64,000 nt of DNA from Saprospirales bacterium. GTDB lineage: Bacteria > Bacteroidota > Bacteroidia > Chitinophagales > Saprospiraceae. Position numbers and translations under genes: made by a program. The notes beneath the pieces are model-generated. The model worked only from the letters and a program-made list of their open reading frames with translations, did not search any database and had not been told where the DNA came from. The DNA lies in assembly GCA_016719895.1 (NCBI GenBank), contig JADJYG010000010.1:75259-139258 (forward strand), given 5' to 3'. Numbering within the stretch: the stretch's first letter is position 1; each line of letters begins with the position of its first letter. Of this stretch, positions 1 through 8,800 are shown in pieces.

Positions 1-670
1 TGGACCAGTTGATCGTGACATTATTGGCGTTTGCCGACACCGTGCCGGCCGAGGCGGGGTTGAGCGTCCAGTTGTAAATGGTGGCGGCCGTGACGGTGCT
101 GATGGAGAAACTGGTGCTGGCGCCGGCACAAACGTTGGTCGGTCCGCTTATCGCTCCGGGGTCGTCGGGCGGCACACCCACCGTAGAGCCGGAAAGTACG
201 TCGATGCTATAATCGCATACATTGCCGGCGCAGCCGTCGAGCACAAAGTAATAGATCTGGCCAATGACGAAATTGTTGGAAGTCAGGATAAATGGGTTTG
301 TCGTACACGAACATTGCAGGTCCATGTCATCCCATGGGGGGCCGCAACCATCGTAAATACCGCCCTGCAGGCCCTGCATGCCTCCGGATGAACAGTTGCT
401 CGGCGTAACCTGGATCGTGATACTGGTGCTGCCGGCAAAAAAGGCAAACCACTCGTCGTTGTTCAGCTGCCAGCCAGGGCAGCCGGGGAAGGTCTGGGTG
501 GTATTGTTGTTGTTGATCGTGGCGCAATAGCCGTCCAGGTTTTCACAAAGGATAGGCGCCAACGGGCAGGTGTTGCCCGGTTGCGGAAAACCGGTGGGCG
601 GGCATTGGGCAAAAGCGGCAGGGGTCAAACCTGTCAGGAAACAGGCCAGCAAGAAGTAGTAGACTTTCAT
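1..670 (-). CDS. Secreted PKD/Ig-like repeat protein, N-terminal part (runs off the window)
   Basis: Reading leftward from the ATG at 670, the frame stays open to the window edge, so only the first 223 residues are seen. It opens with a clear signal peptide (MKVYYFLLACFLTGLTPAAFA, then QCPP). A Cys-rich region follows, resembling the N-domains of large Saprospiraceae surface proteins, with motifs such as DEWFAF and YYFVLDGC. From about residue 170 a PKD/Ig-like repeat begins (ISGPTNVCAG, then YNWTLNP). Such proteins are usually long, exported, and end in a T9SS sorting tail, which would lie outside the window. Function is probably adhesion or surface structure; this is inferred from architecture only. 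The upstream TACTTTTG at 724-717 is its likely -7 box. Confidence 0.8.
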   Translation of the reverse strand, partial: MKVYYFLLACFLTGLTPAAFAQCPPTGFPQPGNTCPLAPILCENLDGYCATINNNNTTQTFPGCPGWQLNNDEWFAFFAGSTSITIQVTPSNCSSGGMQGLQGGIYDGCGPPWDDMDLQCSCTTNPFILTSNNFVIGQIYYFVLDGCAGNVCDYSIDVLSGSTVGVPPDDPGAISGPTNVCAGASTSFSISTVTAATIYNWTLNPASAGTVSANANNVTINWS

Positions 671-716
671 GTTGAACAGCGCGGGTTCGTCTAATAATGC
701 TTCGGGCGATATACTG

Positions 717-724
717 CAAAAGTA
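717..724 (-). promoter_or_regulatory. Probable -7 box for the secreted repeat protein
   Basis: The minus strand reads TACTTTTG, an exact match to the Bacteroidota -7 consensus TAnnTTTG, 47 bp upstream of the ATG at 670. No clear TTG -33 box is seen, only an A/T-rich stretch. The rest of 671-968, the divergent gap to the amylase gene, shows no other gene. Confidence 0.45.
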
Positions 725-968
725 GAACAACCAAGAAAATATCGTAAAAAAAATGTTGTATCGAAAATATCGGCAAAAAAAAGTCGGGGCGGATGGAATA
801 TATTTTGCGCTTATCTTATGCTATAAAATAATGTTTCAGGGGCAACAGCCCTTTTCCGCCAACCCTGTGTTTCGCTTTTCCACGGGCCGCAGCGCTTTCT
901 TGTTTTTTTCTGTCGGGAATACTGTTACTTTAACCCGGTATTTGGATCAACTCATTTCAAGAAAAAGC

Positions 969-2642
969 ATGTTATATTATTTCAGAATCGCGCTTCTTTT
1001 CCTGCTCCCGGCCTTCTGCAGCTGCCTGAGCCCGCGCCCGGCCGGCAACATGGGCCCTGCCCAAGCCCCTTTTCTTTGGGAAAACGCGAATATTTATTTC
1101 CTCCTGACCGACCGCTTTTTCAACGGCGACCGTACCAACGATACGCAGTTTGGCCGCACGGCCCAAGCCGCCAAACTGCGCGGCTTTATGGGCGGCGATA
1201 TCAAAGGGATCACGAAAAAAATAAAGGAAGGCTACTTCGACCGGCTCGGCATCACGGCTATCTGGTTTACCCCGGTGCTCGAACAAGTACACGGCCCGGT
1301 GGAAGAAGGCACCGGCCTTACCTATGGTTTTCACGGCTACTGGACCAGGGACTGGACCCGCCTCGATCCCAACTTCGGTACGGAAAAAGACCTGGCCAAT
1401 CTCGTCGAAACCGCCCACCGGCATGGTATCCGCATCGTACTCGACGTCGTGATCAACCATACCGGGCCCGTTACGGACAAAGACCCGCAATGGCCCGACG
1501 CCTGGGTGCGCACTACGCCCACCTGCGCCTACACCGGCTATAACTCCACCGTCACTTGTACCCTGGTGAAAAACCTGCCCGACATAAAAACGGAAAGCAG
1601 CGCCGCCGCCGAACTGCCGGCCGCCCTGCTGGAAAAATGGAAAAAAGAAGGCCGCCTTCAGCGGGAGCTGGCCGAACTCGACGCCTTTTTTCAACGCACC
1701 GGCTATCCCCGCGCCCCCCGTTTTTACATCATCAAATGGCTCACCGACTACGTTCGCCAATACGGCGTAGACGGCTTCCGTTGCGATACCGCCAAGCATA
1801 TCGAAGAAACCGTGTGGGCCGAACTCCGCAAAGAAGCCGACGCGGCTTTTAACGGCTGGAAAAAAACTCATCCGGATAAAGTGTTGGATGGCAACGGCTT
1901 CTATATGGTCGGGGAGGTTTACGGCTACGGGATTTCCGCCGGCCGGCGTTATAATTTCGGCGACCGGAAAGTGGATTATTTCAGCCAGGGCTTCAACAGC
2001 CTGATCAATTTCGAATTTAAAAGCGACGCGCACTACACCCTGGAAACCCTTTTCTCCCGGTACGCCCGGCTGCTGCGCGATTCCCTGCCCGGCAGCAGCG
2101 TGCTCAACTATATCAGTTCGCACGACGACGGCGGCCCTTACGATAAAAAGCGCAGCAGCCCCATCGACGCCGGTACCAAACTCCTGCTCTGCCCAGGCGC
2201 CGCACAGGTGTATTACGGCGACGAAACCAGCCGCTCGCTGGTCGTTCCAGGCGCCCAGGGCGATGCCACCCTGCGTTCGTTTATGAATTGGGACGAACTC
2301 GCCGGCGACAGCGCGCGCAACGGCGTACGGGTCCGGGCTGTACTCGAACACTGGCAAAAACTCGGGCGTTTTCGAAAGGCCCACCCGGCCGTAGGCGCCG
2401 GCGCGCATACCATGCTCTCGGAAGCCCCGTATGTGTTCAAAAGGGTTTACCAGGCCGGCGGGTTTGCCGACCAGGTCGTCGTCGGACTGGGTTTGCCCAA
2501 AGGCGAAAAAAACATCAGCGTAGCCGGTGTGTTTGCCGATGGGACGGTGTTGAGAGACTACTACTCCGGGCAAATACGAACAGTCGGCGGTGGCCAGGTG
2601 GCGATCAGCTCCGATTTCGATATTGTCTTACTGGCGAAATAA
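969..2642 (+). CDS. GH13 family alpha-amylase, lipoprotein
   Basis: A 557-aa glycoside hydrolase of family GH13, expected to cleave alpha-1,4-glucans. The start at 969 is chosen because it gives a signal peptide with a lipobox-like Cys (LLPAFCSC); the frame is open upstream to 753, but that extension has no signal-like sequence. The conserved GH13 regions are present: region I DVVINH (D159), region II GFRCD with nucleophile D273 and a following His, region III with acid/base E316 (GEVYG), and region IV SSHDD with transition-state Asp D386. It is probably anchored in the outer membrane or periplasm. It sits alone, divergent from the secreted protein and followed after 92 bp by the peptidase gene. 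No SusC/SusD pair is adjacent. Confidence 0.9.
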   Translation: MLYYFRIALLFLLPAFCSCLSPRPAGNMGPAQAPFLWENANIYFLLTDRFFNGDRTNDTQFGRTAQAAKLRGFMGGDIKGITKKIKEGYFDRLGITAIWFTPVLEQVHGPVEEGTGLTYGFHGYWTRDWTRLDPNFGTEKDLANLVETAHRHGIRIVLDVVINHTGPVTDKDPQWPDAWVRTTPTCAYTGYNSTVTCTLVKNLPDIKTESSAAAELPAALLEKWKKEGRLQRELAELDAFFQRTGYPRAPRFYIIKWLTDYVRQYGVDGFRCDTAKHIEETVWAELRKEADAAFNGWKKTHPDKVLDGNGFYMVGEVYGYGISAGRRYNFGDRKVDYFSQGFNSLINFEFKSDAHYTLETLFSRYARLLRDSLPGSSVLNYISSHDDGGPYDKKRSSPIDAGTKLLLCPGAAQVYYGDETSRSLVVPGAQGDATLRSFMNWDELAGDSARNGVRVRAVLEHWQKLGRFRKAHPAVGAGAHTMLSEAPYVFKRVYQAGGFADQVVVGLGLPKGEKNISVAGVFADGTVLRDYYSGQIRTVGGGQVAISSDFDIVLLAK

Positions 2643-2734
2643 TGCCTGCCAGCAGGCTTGCGCCCCTGAACCGCTTGCTTCCCGGATTGATTGCACCGAC
2701 CTTTTATCCTTCCATCCTAATACTGTTTAACCTT

Positions 2735-4123
2735 ATGTTTTCTGCCAATACTTATCAAGCCCGCCGCGAACGCCTTCGAAAAGACCTGAAAACAGGTCTG
2801 GTGCTTTTGCCCGGCAACAACGAAGTCGGTATGAATTACGCCGGCAACACCTATCCGTTTCGTCAGGACAGCAGTTTTCTCTATTTTTTTGGGCTGGATC
2901 AGCCTGCTCTGGCAGCGGTGATCGACCTGGACCGGGGCCAGGACATTCTTTTTGGCGACGACCTGCTGGTCGAAGATGTCGTCTGGATGGGCGCCATGCC
3001 GCGCATGAAAACACTGGCCGCCCGGGTCGGGGTACAGCAGGTGTTGCCGATGCGCCGCCTGGCCGGTTTTCTGAAAAAAATGCGCCGTGCCGGCCAAACC
3101 ATCCACTTTTTGCCGCCCTACCGGCACGAAAATATGTTGTTTTTGAAAGAAGCGCTGAATATCCCGGTGCGGCGGCAGAAAGACGCGGCCTCCGTGGCCC
3201 TGATCCGGGCCGTGGTGGCGCAGCGGGCCCACAAGTCGGCTGAAGAAATCGCCGAAATGGAGCGCGCCGTCGACGTCACCGGCGCCATGCACATCGCCGC
3301 CATGCGGGCGGCTCGCGCCGGGCAGGTCGAGGCCGAGTTGGCCGGCCTGGTAGAGGGCTTGGCGGCCAGCAGCGGCGGCTGGCTGTCGTATCCGGTCATC
3401 CTCAGCGTAAACGGTCAGATCCTGCACAACCATTACCACGGAAACACCCTCCGGCGCGGCCAAATGGTGTTGGGTGATTTCGGCGCCGAAACGGCCATGC
3501 GCTATGCCGGCGATATCACCCGCACTTTTCCGGTGGACAAAAAATTTACGACCAAACAACGGGAGATTTACGAAATCGTGCTCGACGCCGAAGTCAGCGC
3601 CATAGCGTCCTTAAAGCCCGGGATCACCTACCAATCGGTACACCTGGCTGCCGCGCGGCGCATGGCAGAAGGATTGAAGGCGCTGGGCCTGATGCGGGGC
3701 GATCTCGACGAGGCAGTGGCGCAGGGCGCGCATGCCTTGTTTTTTCCGCACGGCCTGGGGCACATGATCGGCCTGGATGTGCACGACATGGAAGACCTCG
3801 GCGAGCAATACGTCGGCTATTCCGACGCCGTGACGCGCAGCACGCAGTTTGGCGCCGCCTACCTGCGGCTGGCGCGCGCGCTGGAGCCCGGGTTCGTACT
3901 GACGGTGGAGCCGGGTATTTATTTTATCCCGCAGCTCATCGATCAGTGGCGGCGGAAAAAAATGTTCGAGCCGTTTATCAACTATCCGGCCTTGGCCAAA
4001 TACCGCCAGTTTGGCGGAGTACGCATCGAAGACAACGTGCTGATCACGCCAGCCGGCCACCGGGTACTGGGTGCGCCGATCCCTAAAACGGTGGCCGGAG
4101 TGGAGGCGCTGCGGCAGGGATAA
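2735..4123 (+). CDS. pepP: Xaa-Pro aminopeptidase, M24B family
   Basis: A 462-aa metallopeptidase removing an N-terminal residue ahead of proline. The N-terminal creatinase-like domain carries the family hallmark RRERL and QDSSFLYFFGLD. The C-terminal pita-bread domain keeps all five metal ligands: D248, D260, H343 (in HGLGHMIGLDVHD), E392 (TVEPGIYF) and E432 (GVRIEDN). The frame is open further upstream, but the ATG at 2735 fits the family N-terminus; an alternative in-frame ATG at 2642 overlaps the amylase stop. The protein has no signal peptide and is cytoplasmic. A hairpin at 4161-4191 separates it from the convergent gene. Confidence 0.92.
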   Translation: MFSANTYQARRERLRKDLKTGLVLLPGNNEVGMNYAGNTYPFRQDSSFLYFFGLDQPALAAVIDLDRGQDILFGDDLLVEDVVWMGAMPRMKTLAARVGVQQVLPMRRLAGFLKKMRRAGQTIHFLPPYRHENMLFLKEALNIPVRRQKDAASVALIRAVVAQRAHKSAEEIAEMERAVDVTGAMHIAAMRAARAGQVEAELAGLVEGLAASSGGWLSYPVILSVNGQILHNHYHGNTLRRGQMVLGDFGAETAMRYAGDITRTFPVDKKFTTKQREIYEIVLDAEVSAIASLKPGITYQSVHLAAARRMAEGLKALGLMRGDLDEAVAQGAHALFFPHGLGHMIGLDVHDMEDLGEQYVGYSDAVTRSTQFGAAYLRLARALEPGFVLTVEPGIYFIPQLIDQWRRKKMFEPFINYPALAKYRQFGGVRIEDNVLITPAGHRVLGAPIPKTVAGVEALRQG

Positions 4124-4160
4124 GTGCGATATTGAATAGGAACATTCCTCCTCGAAAAAT

Positions 4161-4191
4161 TCCCCGCCGGCTGCCGGAAAACCGGCGGGGA
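4161..4191 (-). terminator. Intrinsic terminator between convergent genes
   Basis: A perfect 10-bp stem (TCCCCGCCGG at 4161-4170 with CCGGCGGGGA at 4182-4191) closes an 11-nt loop. On the minus strand it is followed by ATTTTTCG, so it best serves the minus-strand glycine-rich gene that ends at 4209. It may also stop transcripts coming from the peptidase gene. Confidence 0.7.
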
Positions 4192-4208
4192 GAAGGTGCT
4201 AGACGGGA

Positions 4209-4571
4209 TCAGGAAGCTGCTTTGCCTTTGTTGAGCATGCCCTGAAGGAAGCCGCCAATGCCACCGCCGGCGCCACCCAGCACACCGCCGCCCAGGATGG
4301 AGCCGATCAGGCCGCCGGCAGTTTCGCCGCCTAATACAGCACCCAACATGGAGCCCAGGCCGGCATCGCCGGTAGCACTGGCCAGGCCGCCCAACACGCC
4401 GCCGCCCAACAGGCCCGACAGGGCGCCGTCTTTAGGCGTTTGCTTGAGGAAAATACCAGCCAGGGCGCTGATGAGCGGCACCGCCCAGGTCGCTGACCCC
4501 GCAGGAAGAAATTTGTTGGCCAAAAAACCGGCAACCAGCGTAATTCCGGAAGAGAGTAAGGTATTGTTCAT
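4209..4571 (-). CDS. Small glycine-rich membrane protein, function unknown
   Basis: A 120-aa protein that starts with a hydrophobic segment (residues 5-40, including FLANKFLPAGSATWAVPLISALAGIF). It then continues as repeated Gly/Leu motifs such as GLLGGGVLGGLAS, GSILGGGVLGGAGGGIGG and FLQGML. The glycine-zipper-like pattern suggests a membrane-inserted or oligomerising protein. I do not recognise a named family. The -7 box TATGTTTG (4639-4632) lies 61 bp upstream and a good terminator follows, so it is probably a single-gene transcript. Confidence 0.65.
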   Translation of the reverse strand: MNNTLLSSGITLVAGFLANKFLPAGSATWAVPLISALAGIFLKQTPKDGALSGLLGGGVLGGLASATGDAGLGSMLGAVLGGETAGGLIGSILGGGVLGGAGGGIGGFLQGMLNKGKAAS

Positions 4572-4631
4572 AATTGAAAAAGGTTTCGTTTTAAAATGAT
4601 GGTTTGCATTTGTATAAAATTCCGGCTAAGG

Positions 4632-4639
4632 CAAACATA
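4632..4639 (-). promoter_or_regulatory. Probable -7 box for the glycine-rich membrane protein
   Basis: The minus strand reads TATGTTTG, an exact match to TAnnTTTG, 61 bp upstream of the ATG at 4571. No convincing -33 element is seen at the usual distance. Confidence 0.4.
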
Positions 4640-4677
4640 CTCAAAATAACAAAGCAGAAAATCTTTTTTTAGCCAAA

Positions 4678-5031
4678 TCACGGAAGAGACTGTTCCAGCC
4701 CCATTTCTTTCATCAGCGCCAGCCCGTAGTTCCGGATGTTTTCGATCAGGGGAATGGCCTGCCGCCCCCGTTCGGTCAGCGCATACTCCACTTTCGGCGG
4801 CACAACGGGGTACACCGTTCTGGAAATATAACCATCCGCCTCCAACTCGCGCAGTTGGGCGGTCAGCATCTTGTGCGTCACGTGTGGAATATCCTTTTTC
4901 AGCTCGCCATAGCGCATCACCCTGTCTTTGAGCCGCCAAAGGATCGGCATTTTCCAGGCGCCCCCGATGCGGTCGAGCGCAAATTCAACGGGGTTGTAAT
5001 ACAACTTGCTTTGGTATAAAAACTCCGGCAT
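4678..5031 (-). CDS. HxlR family winged-helix transcriptional regulator
   Basis: A 117-aa DNA-binding protein of the HxlR (MarR-like) family. Family features are the early segment CNPVEF-like (here YYNPVEFALDRIGGAWKMPILWRL), the recognition helix in HVTHKMLTAQLRELEADGYISR, and the wing VPPKVEYALTERG. The usual redox-sensing N-terminal Cys is absent: the first 15 residues read MPEFLYQSKLYYNPV. It is divergently transcribed from the DJ-1/PfpI gene, with a 130-bp shared gap holding a dyad at 5057-5076. This is the common layout in which the regulator represses itself and its neighbour. The inducer is unknown. Confidence 0.9.
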   Translation of the reverse strand: MPEFLYQSKLYYNPVEFALDRIGGAWKMPILWRLKDRVMRYGELKKDIPHVTHKMLTAQLRELEADGYISRTVYPVVPPKVEYALTERGRQAIPLIENIRNYGLALMKEMGLEQSLP

Positions 5032-5056
5032 TGGTTCCAGATCATTGGTTTACAGG

Positions 5057-5076
5057 ATACTTTCTAAAAAGTGTAT
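5057..5076. promoter_or_regulatory. Putative HxlR operator
   Basis: The 20-bp dyad runs from ATAC to GTAT with a perfect inner repeat ACTTT-CTAA-AAAGT. It sits in the divergent gap, 25 bp ahead of the regulator start. A second, looser dyad (TTGG...CCAA, 5087-5105) and a minus-strand TACCTTTG (5110-5103, a -7 match) lie beside it. A repressor bound at the first dyad would lie just downstream of that -7 box. Confidence 0.45.
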
Positions 5077-5161
5077 AAGGCACTTCTTGGTAACTATATT
5101 GCCAAAGGTAATGTTCAGCCCCCAATTTTGTCTGGTCATTTTCAACAAAACCACAGTCCAT

Positions 5162-5899
5162 ATGAGTGCCACTTTAAACATTACACGCCCCAGGAAAATC
5201 GCCCTGATCGCCGCCAACGCTTCGGTCAGCCAAACCACCGGCTGGCCTACAGGCTTCTGGTGGGCCGAGCTGACCCACCCCTACTGGGAATTTACCGAAC
5301 GCGGCTATTCGGTGGATGTTTATTCGCCGGAAGGCGGCGCCCTGCAGGCAGACGGGTTCAGCGATCCCGAAGATGCCAGCGGCTACTCGGCGCACGACCT
5401 GATTTCGCTGGGCTTTAAAAAATCGCCACAACATGCCGCCCAGTTGGAAAATACGAAGCCGATTTCTGCCATCAATGTGGCCGAATACGACGCTGTATTT
5501 CTCACCGGCGGCCAGTCGCCCATGTACACCTTCATCAATAATGAGCCCCTGCACCGGCTGGTCGAGTCGTTTTACGAGCAAGGAAAGGTGGTGGCGATTG
5601 TATGCCACGCTGCCTGCGTGCTGTTGAAAACCAGGACCTCCAACGGCAACCTGCTGGTAGAGGGCAAGACCTGGACCGGTTTTGCGAACAGCGAAGAGCA
5701 ATTTGCCGATAATTTTGTAGGCCAGCGCATTCAACCGTTCTGGATCGAAGACGAGGCGAAAAAACTGCCGAATACCAACTTCATCACGGGCGGTATGTTC
5801 AAAGCCTTTGCCGTGCGCGACGGCCGGCTGATTACCGGCCAGCAGCAATTCAGCGGCGGCGCCGCCGCGCGGCTGGTCATCGAAGCACTGGGGGTTTAA
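5162..5899 (+). CDS. DJ-1/PfpI (type 1 glutamine amidotransferase-like) family protein
   Basis: A 245-aa protein of the DJ-1/PfpI superfamily, close in size and layout to Hsp31/HchA-like glyoxalase III or deglycase proteins. The elbow nucleophile Cys is seen in VAIVCHAAC (near residue 148). The N-terminal acid likely lies in WWAELTHPYWEF, and the GG motif in FLTGGQSPMYTF. The start at 5162 is preferred over upstream in-frame codons because it gives the expected MSATLN...RKIALIAANAS beginning. Divergent from the HxlR regulator, it is probably induced by an electrophile or aldehyde stress. The exact substrate cannot be told from sequence. Confidence 0.85.
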   Translation: MSATLNITRPRKIALIAANASVSQTTGWPTGFWWAELTHPYWEFTERGYSVDVYSPEGGALQADGFSDPEDASGYSAHDLISLGFKKSPQHAAQLENTKPISAINVAEYDAVFLTGGQSPMYTFINNEPLHRLVESFYEQGKVVAIVCHAACVLLKTRTSNGNLLVEGKTWTGFANSEEQFADNFVGQRIQPFWIEDEAKKLPNTNFITGGMFKAFAVRDGRLITGQQQFSGGAAARLVIEALGV

Positions 5900-6703
5900 A
5901 TGATGCATACGGCACGCATTGAAATGCGGCAACGGCGAGCAGCAGTACTTATCCAGCTGATCATTGCCTTGGCTGCATGCAACCCACACGTCTTTGGCCA
6001 GATCAACGAAAGCGACACCTTGCGCCTACAATACCGCACGGCCCTGACCGGCAACCTGCAATCCGGCAACCTGGAGGCCCTGACCTTGATTGGCCGGCTC
6101 GATCTCAGCGTGGCGCCCTCTCGTCGTTGGGCATTGAAAACCCAGAATGCCGCGCGCTATCAGGCGTTTTACGGCCGAAAGGCGGATAATGATTTCCTTA
6201 GTCAGAATTTTGTCTACGCCGGTCAGCAGCATACCTTTTATCCATTTGTCATGGCATTTTTGTTGGGCAATTTTCGCCGGAAGATCAACTTCCGCTGGAT
6301 TGCCGGCCCAGGCGTCACCTGGCAGGTGCTGCGGCGCCCCGGACAGGTGATGAAACTGTCGGCGGCCGCGGTGTACGAATCGACGGATTTTGCCGGGCAA
6401 ACGTTCAATTATCCGGTCTACGACGGTTCCGGCCACATCGGCACCTGGCGCGCCACGTTTCGCTTGTTTGGCCAACACCGGTTGCTGCAGCAGCGTTTGC
6501 TCTTGTTTTATGAAGCCTATGTGCAGCCGTCTGTGGAGCAGTCCGAAAATTTTCGCTGGCTGGCCGACGGGGGGGTGGAATTGCCGTTGTGGAAGGGGTT
6601 GAGTTTTACCACCCATTTTACATACACGCATGAAAACGTGGTCATCCGTCCGGTAAAATCTGGCGATATGATCCTCTCCTTTGGTTTTTCTTTCCGAAAG
6701 TAA
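5900..6703 (+). CDS. DUF481 family outer-membrane barrel protein
   Basis: A 267-aa protein resembling DUF481 (YdiY-like) outer-membrane proteins. A hydrophobic export signal spans about residues 15-34 (AVLIQLIIALAACNPHVFGQ). Repeated amphipathic beta strands follow, for example ALKTQNAARYQAFYG, RKINFRWIAGPGVTWQVL and LSFTTHFTYTHENVVI, ending in the aromatic strand MILSFGFSFRK, as expected for BamA recognition. It begins directly after the DJ-1/PfpI stop and may be cotranscribed with it. Its two stop codons TAA TAG are part of a dispersed repeat (6701-6717). Role unknown. Confidence 0.75.
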   Translation: MMHTARIEMRQRRAAVLIQLIIALAACNPHVFGQINESDTLRLQYRTALTGNLQSGNLEALTLIGRLDLSVAPSRRWALKTQNAARYQAFYGRKADNDFLSQNFVYAGQQHTFYPFVMAFLLGNFRRKINFRWIAGPGVTWQVLRRPGQVMKLSAAAVYESTDFAGQTFNYPVYDGSGHIGTWRATFRLFGQHRLLQQRLLLFYEAYVQPSVEQSENFRWLADGGVELPLWKGLSFTTHFTYTHENVVIRPVKSGDMILSFGFSFRK

Positions 6704-6722
6704 TAGACTTGTTGCGATGGGG
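6701..6722. repeat. Half copy of a dispersed inverted repeat
   Basis: TAATAGACTTGTTGCGA (6701-6717) is identical to the reverse complement of 23404-23420, one arm of the full inverted repeat there. A related pair lies at 15077-15129. Only one arm is present here, and it joins the end of the DUF481 gene to a VOC-gene remnant. Confidence 0.6.
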
Positions 6723-6830
6723 TGCTTTGGCGGTAAAATTGCTGTCCCCCGAATGGATATGGGCAAATTCGGACATTCCGCCATCATTATTGACCCTGAG
6801 GGGAATAAAGTAGATTTGCACCAAAACTAA
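6717..6830 (+). pseudogene. 3' remnant of a VOC (glyoxalase/PhnB-like) family gene
   Basis: In frame from 6717 the DNA encodes 37 residues ending GKFGHSAIIIDPEGNKVDLHQN and a stop. This closely matches the final strands of VOC-superfamily proteins, which typically end in a GGK...P...MG..GH.A...DPEGN..GLHQ pattern. No start or N-terminal part precedes it: the sequence breaks at the repeat arm ending near 6722. It is therefore a truncated remnant, probably left by recombination at the repeat. Confidence 0.65.
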
Positions 6831-6842
6831 TGCGCAGCGACC

Positions 6843-7424
6843 ATGAACAAAAATCGGATTGAAGCCTTCAGCGACGGCGTCATCGCCATTATTATTACGG
6901 TTATGGTGTTTGATTTAAAAATACCGGAAATAGCTGCGGGGTTCTCCGACCAGGAGGCCTGGGGTGCGCTCCTGAAATTGTTACCCAAACTGGGTGCCTA
7001 TATCATGAGTTTTGTCGTATTGGGTATCATGTGGCTCAACCATCATGCGATGTACGACCTCATCGAGCGAAGCACCTCGCACCTGGTGTGGTACAACCAT
7101 CACTTGTTGTTCTGGATGTCGCTCATTCCGTTGCCCACGGCTTTCCTGGCTGCCCACCCGTTGCTGCCGCAGGCTTGTATGTTCTACGGCCTGGTATTGG
7201 GGGGCAATGCCCTGGGTTTTACCCTGCTGCGGTGGTATGCCGCCGTCAAACGCAAACTGATGCCATATCACCCCCGGTATCATCAAAGCAACATCCTGTC
7301 AACCGCGCTCTATTTTTCGGCTGCAGCGCTGGCTTTTGTATCGGTCTATTTGTCCTACCTGATTTTTATTGCCATACCAGTCTGGTACTTCCTCCCGGAT
7401 AAACTGCACCAGCAAGTAGAATAA
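6843..7424 (+). CDS. TMEM175-type (DUF1211) membrane protein, putative potassium channel
   Basis: A 193-aa integral membrane protein with the N-terminal hallmark RIEAFSDGVIAIIITVMV of the DUF1211/TMEM175 family. Bacterial members form tetrameric potassium-permeable channels with six helices per subunit. Hydrophobic segments are visible near residues 10-27, 47-65, 82-102, 108-128, 150-170 and 174-188. Conserved WLNHH and YNHHLLFW motifs fit the family. The ATG at 6843 is 13 bp after the VOC remnant stop. Ion selectivity cannot be read from the sequence. Confidence 0.85.
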   Translation: MNKNRIEAFSDGVIAIIITVMVFDLKIPEIAAGFSDQEAWGALLKLLPKLGAYIMSFVVLGIMWLNHHAMYDLIERSTSHLVWYNHHLLFWMSLIPLPTAFLAAHPLLPQACMFYGLVLGGNALGFTLLRWYAAVKRKLMPYHPRYHQSNILSTALYFSAAALAFVSVYLSYLIFIAIPVWYFLPDKLHQQVE

Positions 7425-7446
7425 TCACTCAATCACTCAATCACTC
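7423..7446. repeat. Three tandem 8-bp repeats (AATCACTC)
   Basis: AATCACTC occurs at 7423-7430, 7431-7438 and 7439-7446 and runs straight into the ATG at 7448. It begins within the stop codon of the upstream gene and occupies the place of the ribosome binding site. Confidence 0.8.
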
Positions 7447-7447
7447 A

Positions 7448-8065
7448 ATGAATATCGCTATTATCGGTACAGGGAATGTCGGCGGCGCCTTGGCGCAGGG
7501 TTTTGCCCGTGCCGGCCACCAGGTGCGGCTCGGCGTGCGCGACCTGGAAAATTTTAAGGGAAAAAATCTGCTCGATGCTTCCCCCAACATTTCGGCATAC
7601 CTGCTGCGCGACGCCGTGGCGGCTTCCGAAGTGATCGTACTGGCTGTGCCGGCCCAGGCAACCGCCGATGTGGCGCGTTCCCTGGGCGATGTAGCCGGCA
7701 AAGTGATCATCGACACGATGAACGGGGTATTTATGCGGCCTGAAGGCTTCGCCAACACCACCGACGCGATTTTGGCGAATTGCAATACAGCTGATATGGT
7801 CAAGTGTTTTAATACCACCGGCTTCGAGAACATGCTCGATCCTCGCTACGGCGACCAGGCTGCCGATATGTTTGTTGCCGGCGACAGCTCTCGTGCCAAA
7901 CAAGTGGCTACCCAACTGGCACAGGATCTGGGTTTCGGAAAAGTATGGGATTTCGGCGGCCTTGACAAGGCGACGTTGCTCGAGCAATTTGCGCTCTGCT
8001 GGATCAACCTGGCCATCATGCAGCAACACGGCCGGGGCCTGGCGTTTAAAGTTCTGGAGCGTTGA
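7448..8065 (+). CDS. NADPH-dependent F420 reductase-like oxidoreductase
   Basis: A 205-aa Rossmann-fold protein of the NADPH:F420 oxidoreductase/ProC-like family (COG2085 type). The N-terminal dinucleotide motif is MNIAIIGTGNVGGALA, followed by the NADP-phosphate region GVRDLENFKGKN. VKCFNTTGFENM and AADMFVAGD match the family core. Bacteroidota are not generally F420 users, so the true partner is probably another coenzyme or substrate and the F420 name is only a family label. It has no obvious Shine-Dalgarno: the region upstream of the ATG is three tandem 8-bp repeats. It is convergent with batC. Confidence 0.8.
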   Translation: MNIAIIGTGNVGGALAQGFARAGHQVRLGVRDLENFKGKNLLDASPNISAYLLRDAVAASEVIVLAVPAQATADVARSLGDVAGKVIIDTMNGVFMRPEGFANTTDAILANCNTADMVKCFNTTGFENMLDPRYGDQAADMFVAGDSSRAKQVATQLAQDLGFGKVWDFGGLDKATLLEQFALCWINLAIMQQHGRGLAFKVLER

Positions 8066-8083
8066 TCCCACGCCATTTTCAAA

Positions 8084-8785
<702 letters not shown>

Positions 8786-8800
8786 GTTTTTGAATCCACA

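Noticed and set aside
753..968. Upstream start of the amylase at 753
   Set aside because: The 72 extra residues contain no domain and would place the lipoprotein signal inside the chain.
972..2573. Long minus-strand frame opposite the amylase gene
   Set aside because: Antisense shadow of a GC-rich gene; no domain, and the plus strand has all GH13 catalytic motifs.
4568..4939. 123-codon minus frame overlapping the HxlR gene
   Set aside because: Out-of-frame shadow of the regulator with no motif, while the regulator frame matches its family along its full length.
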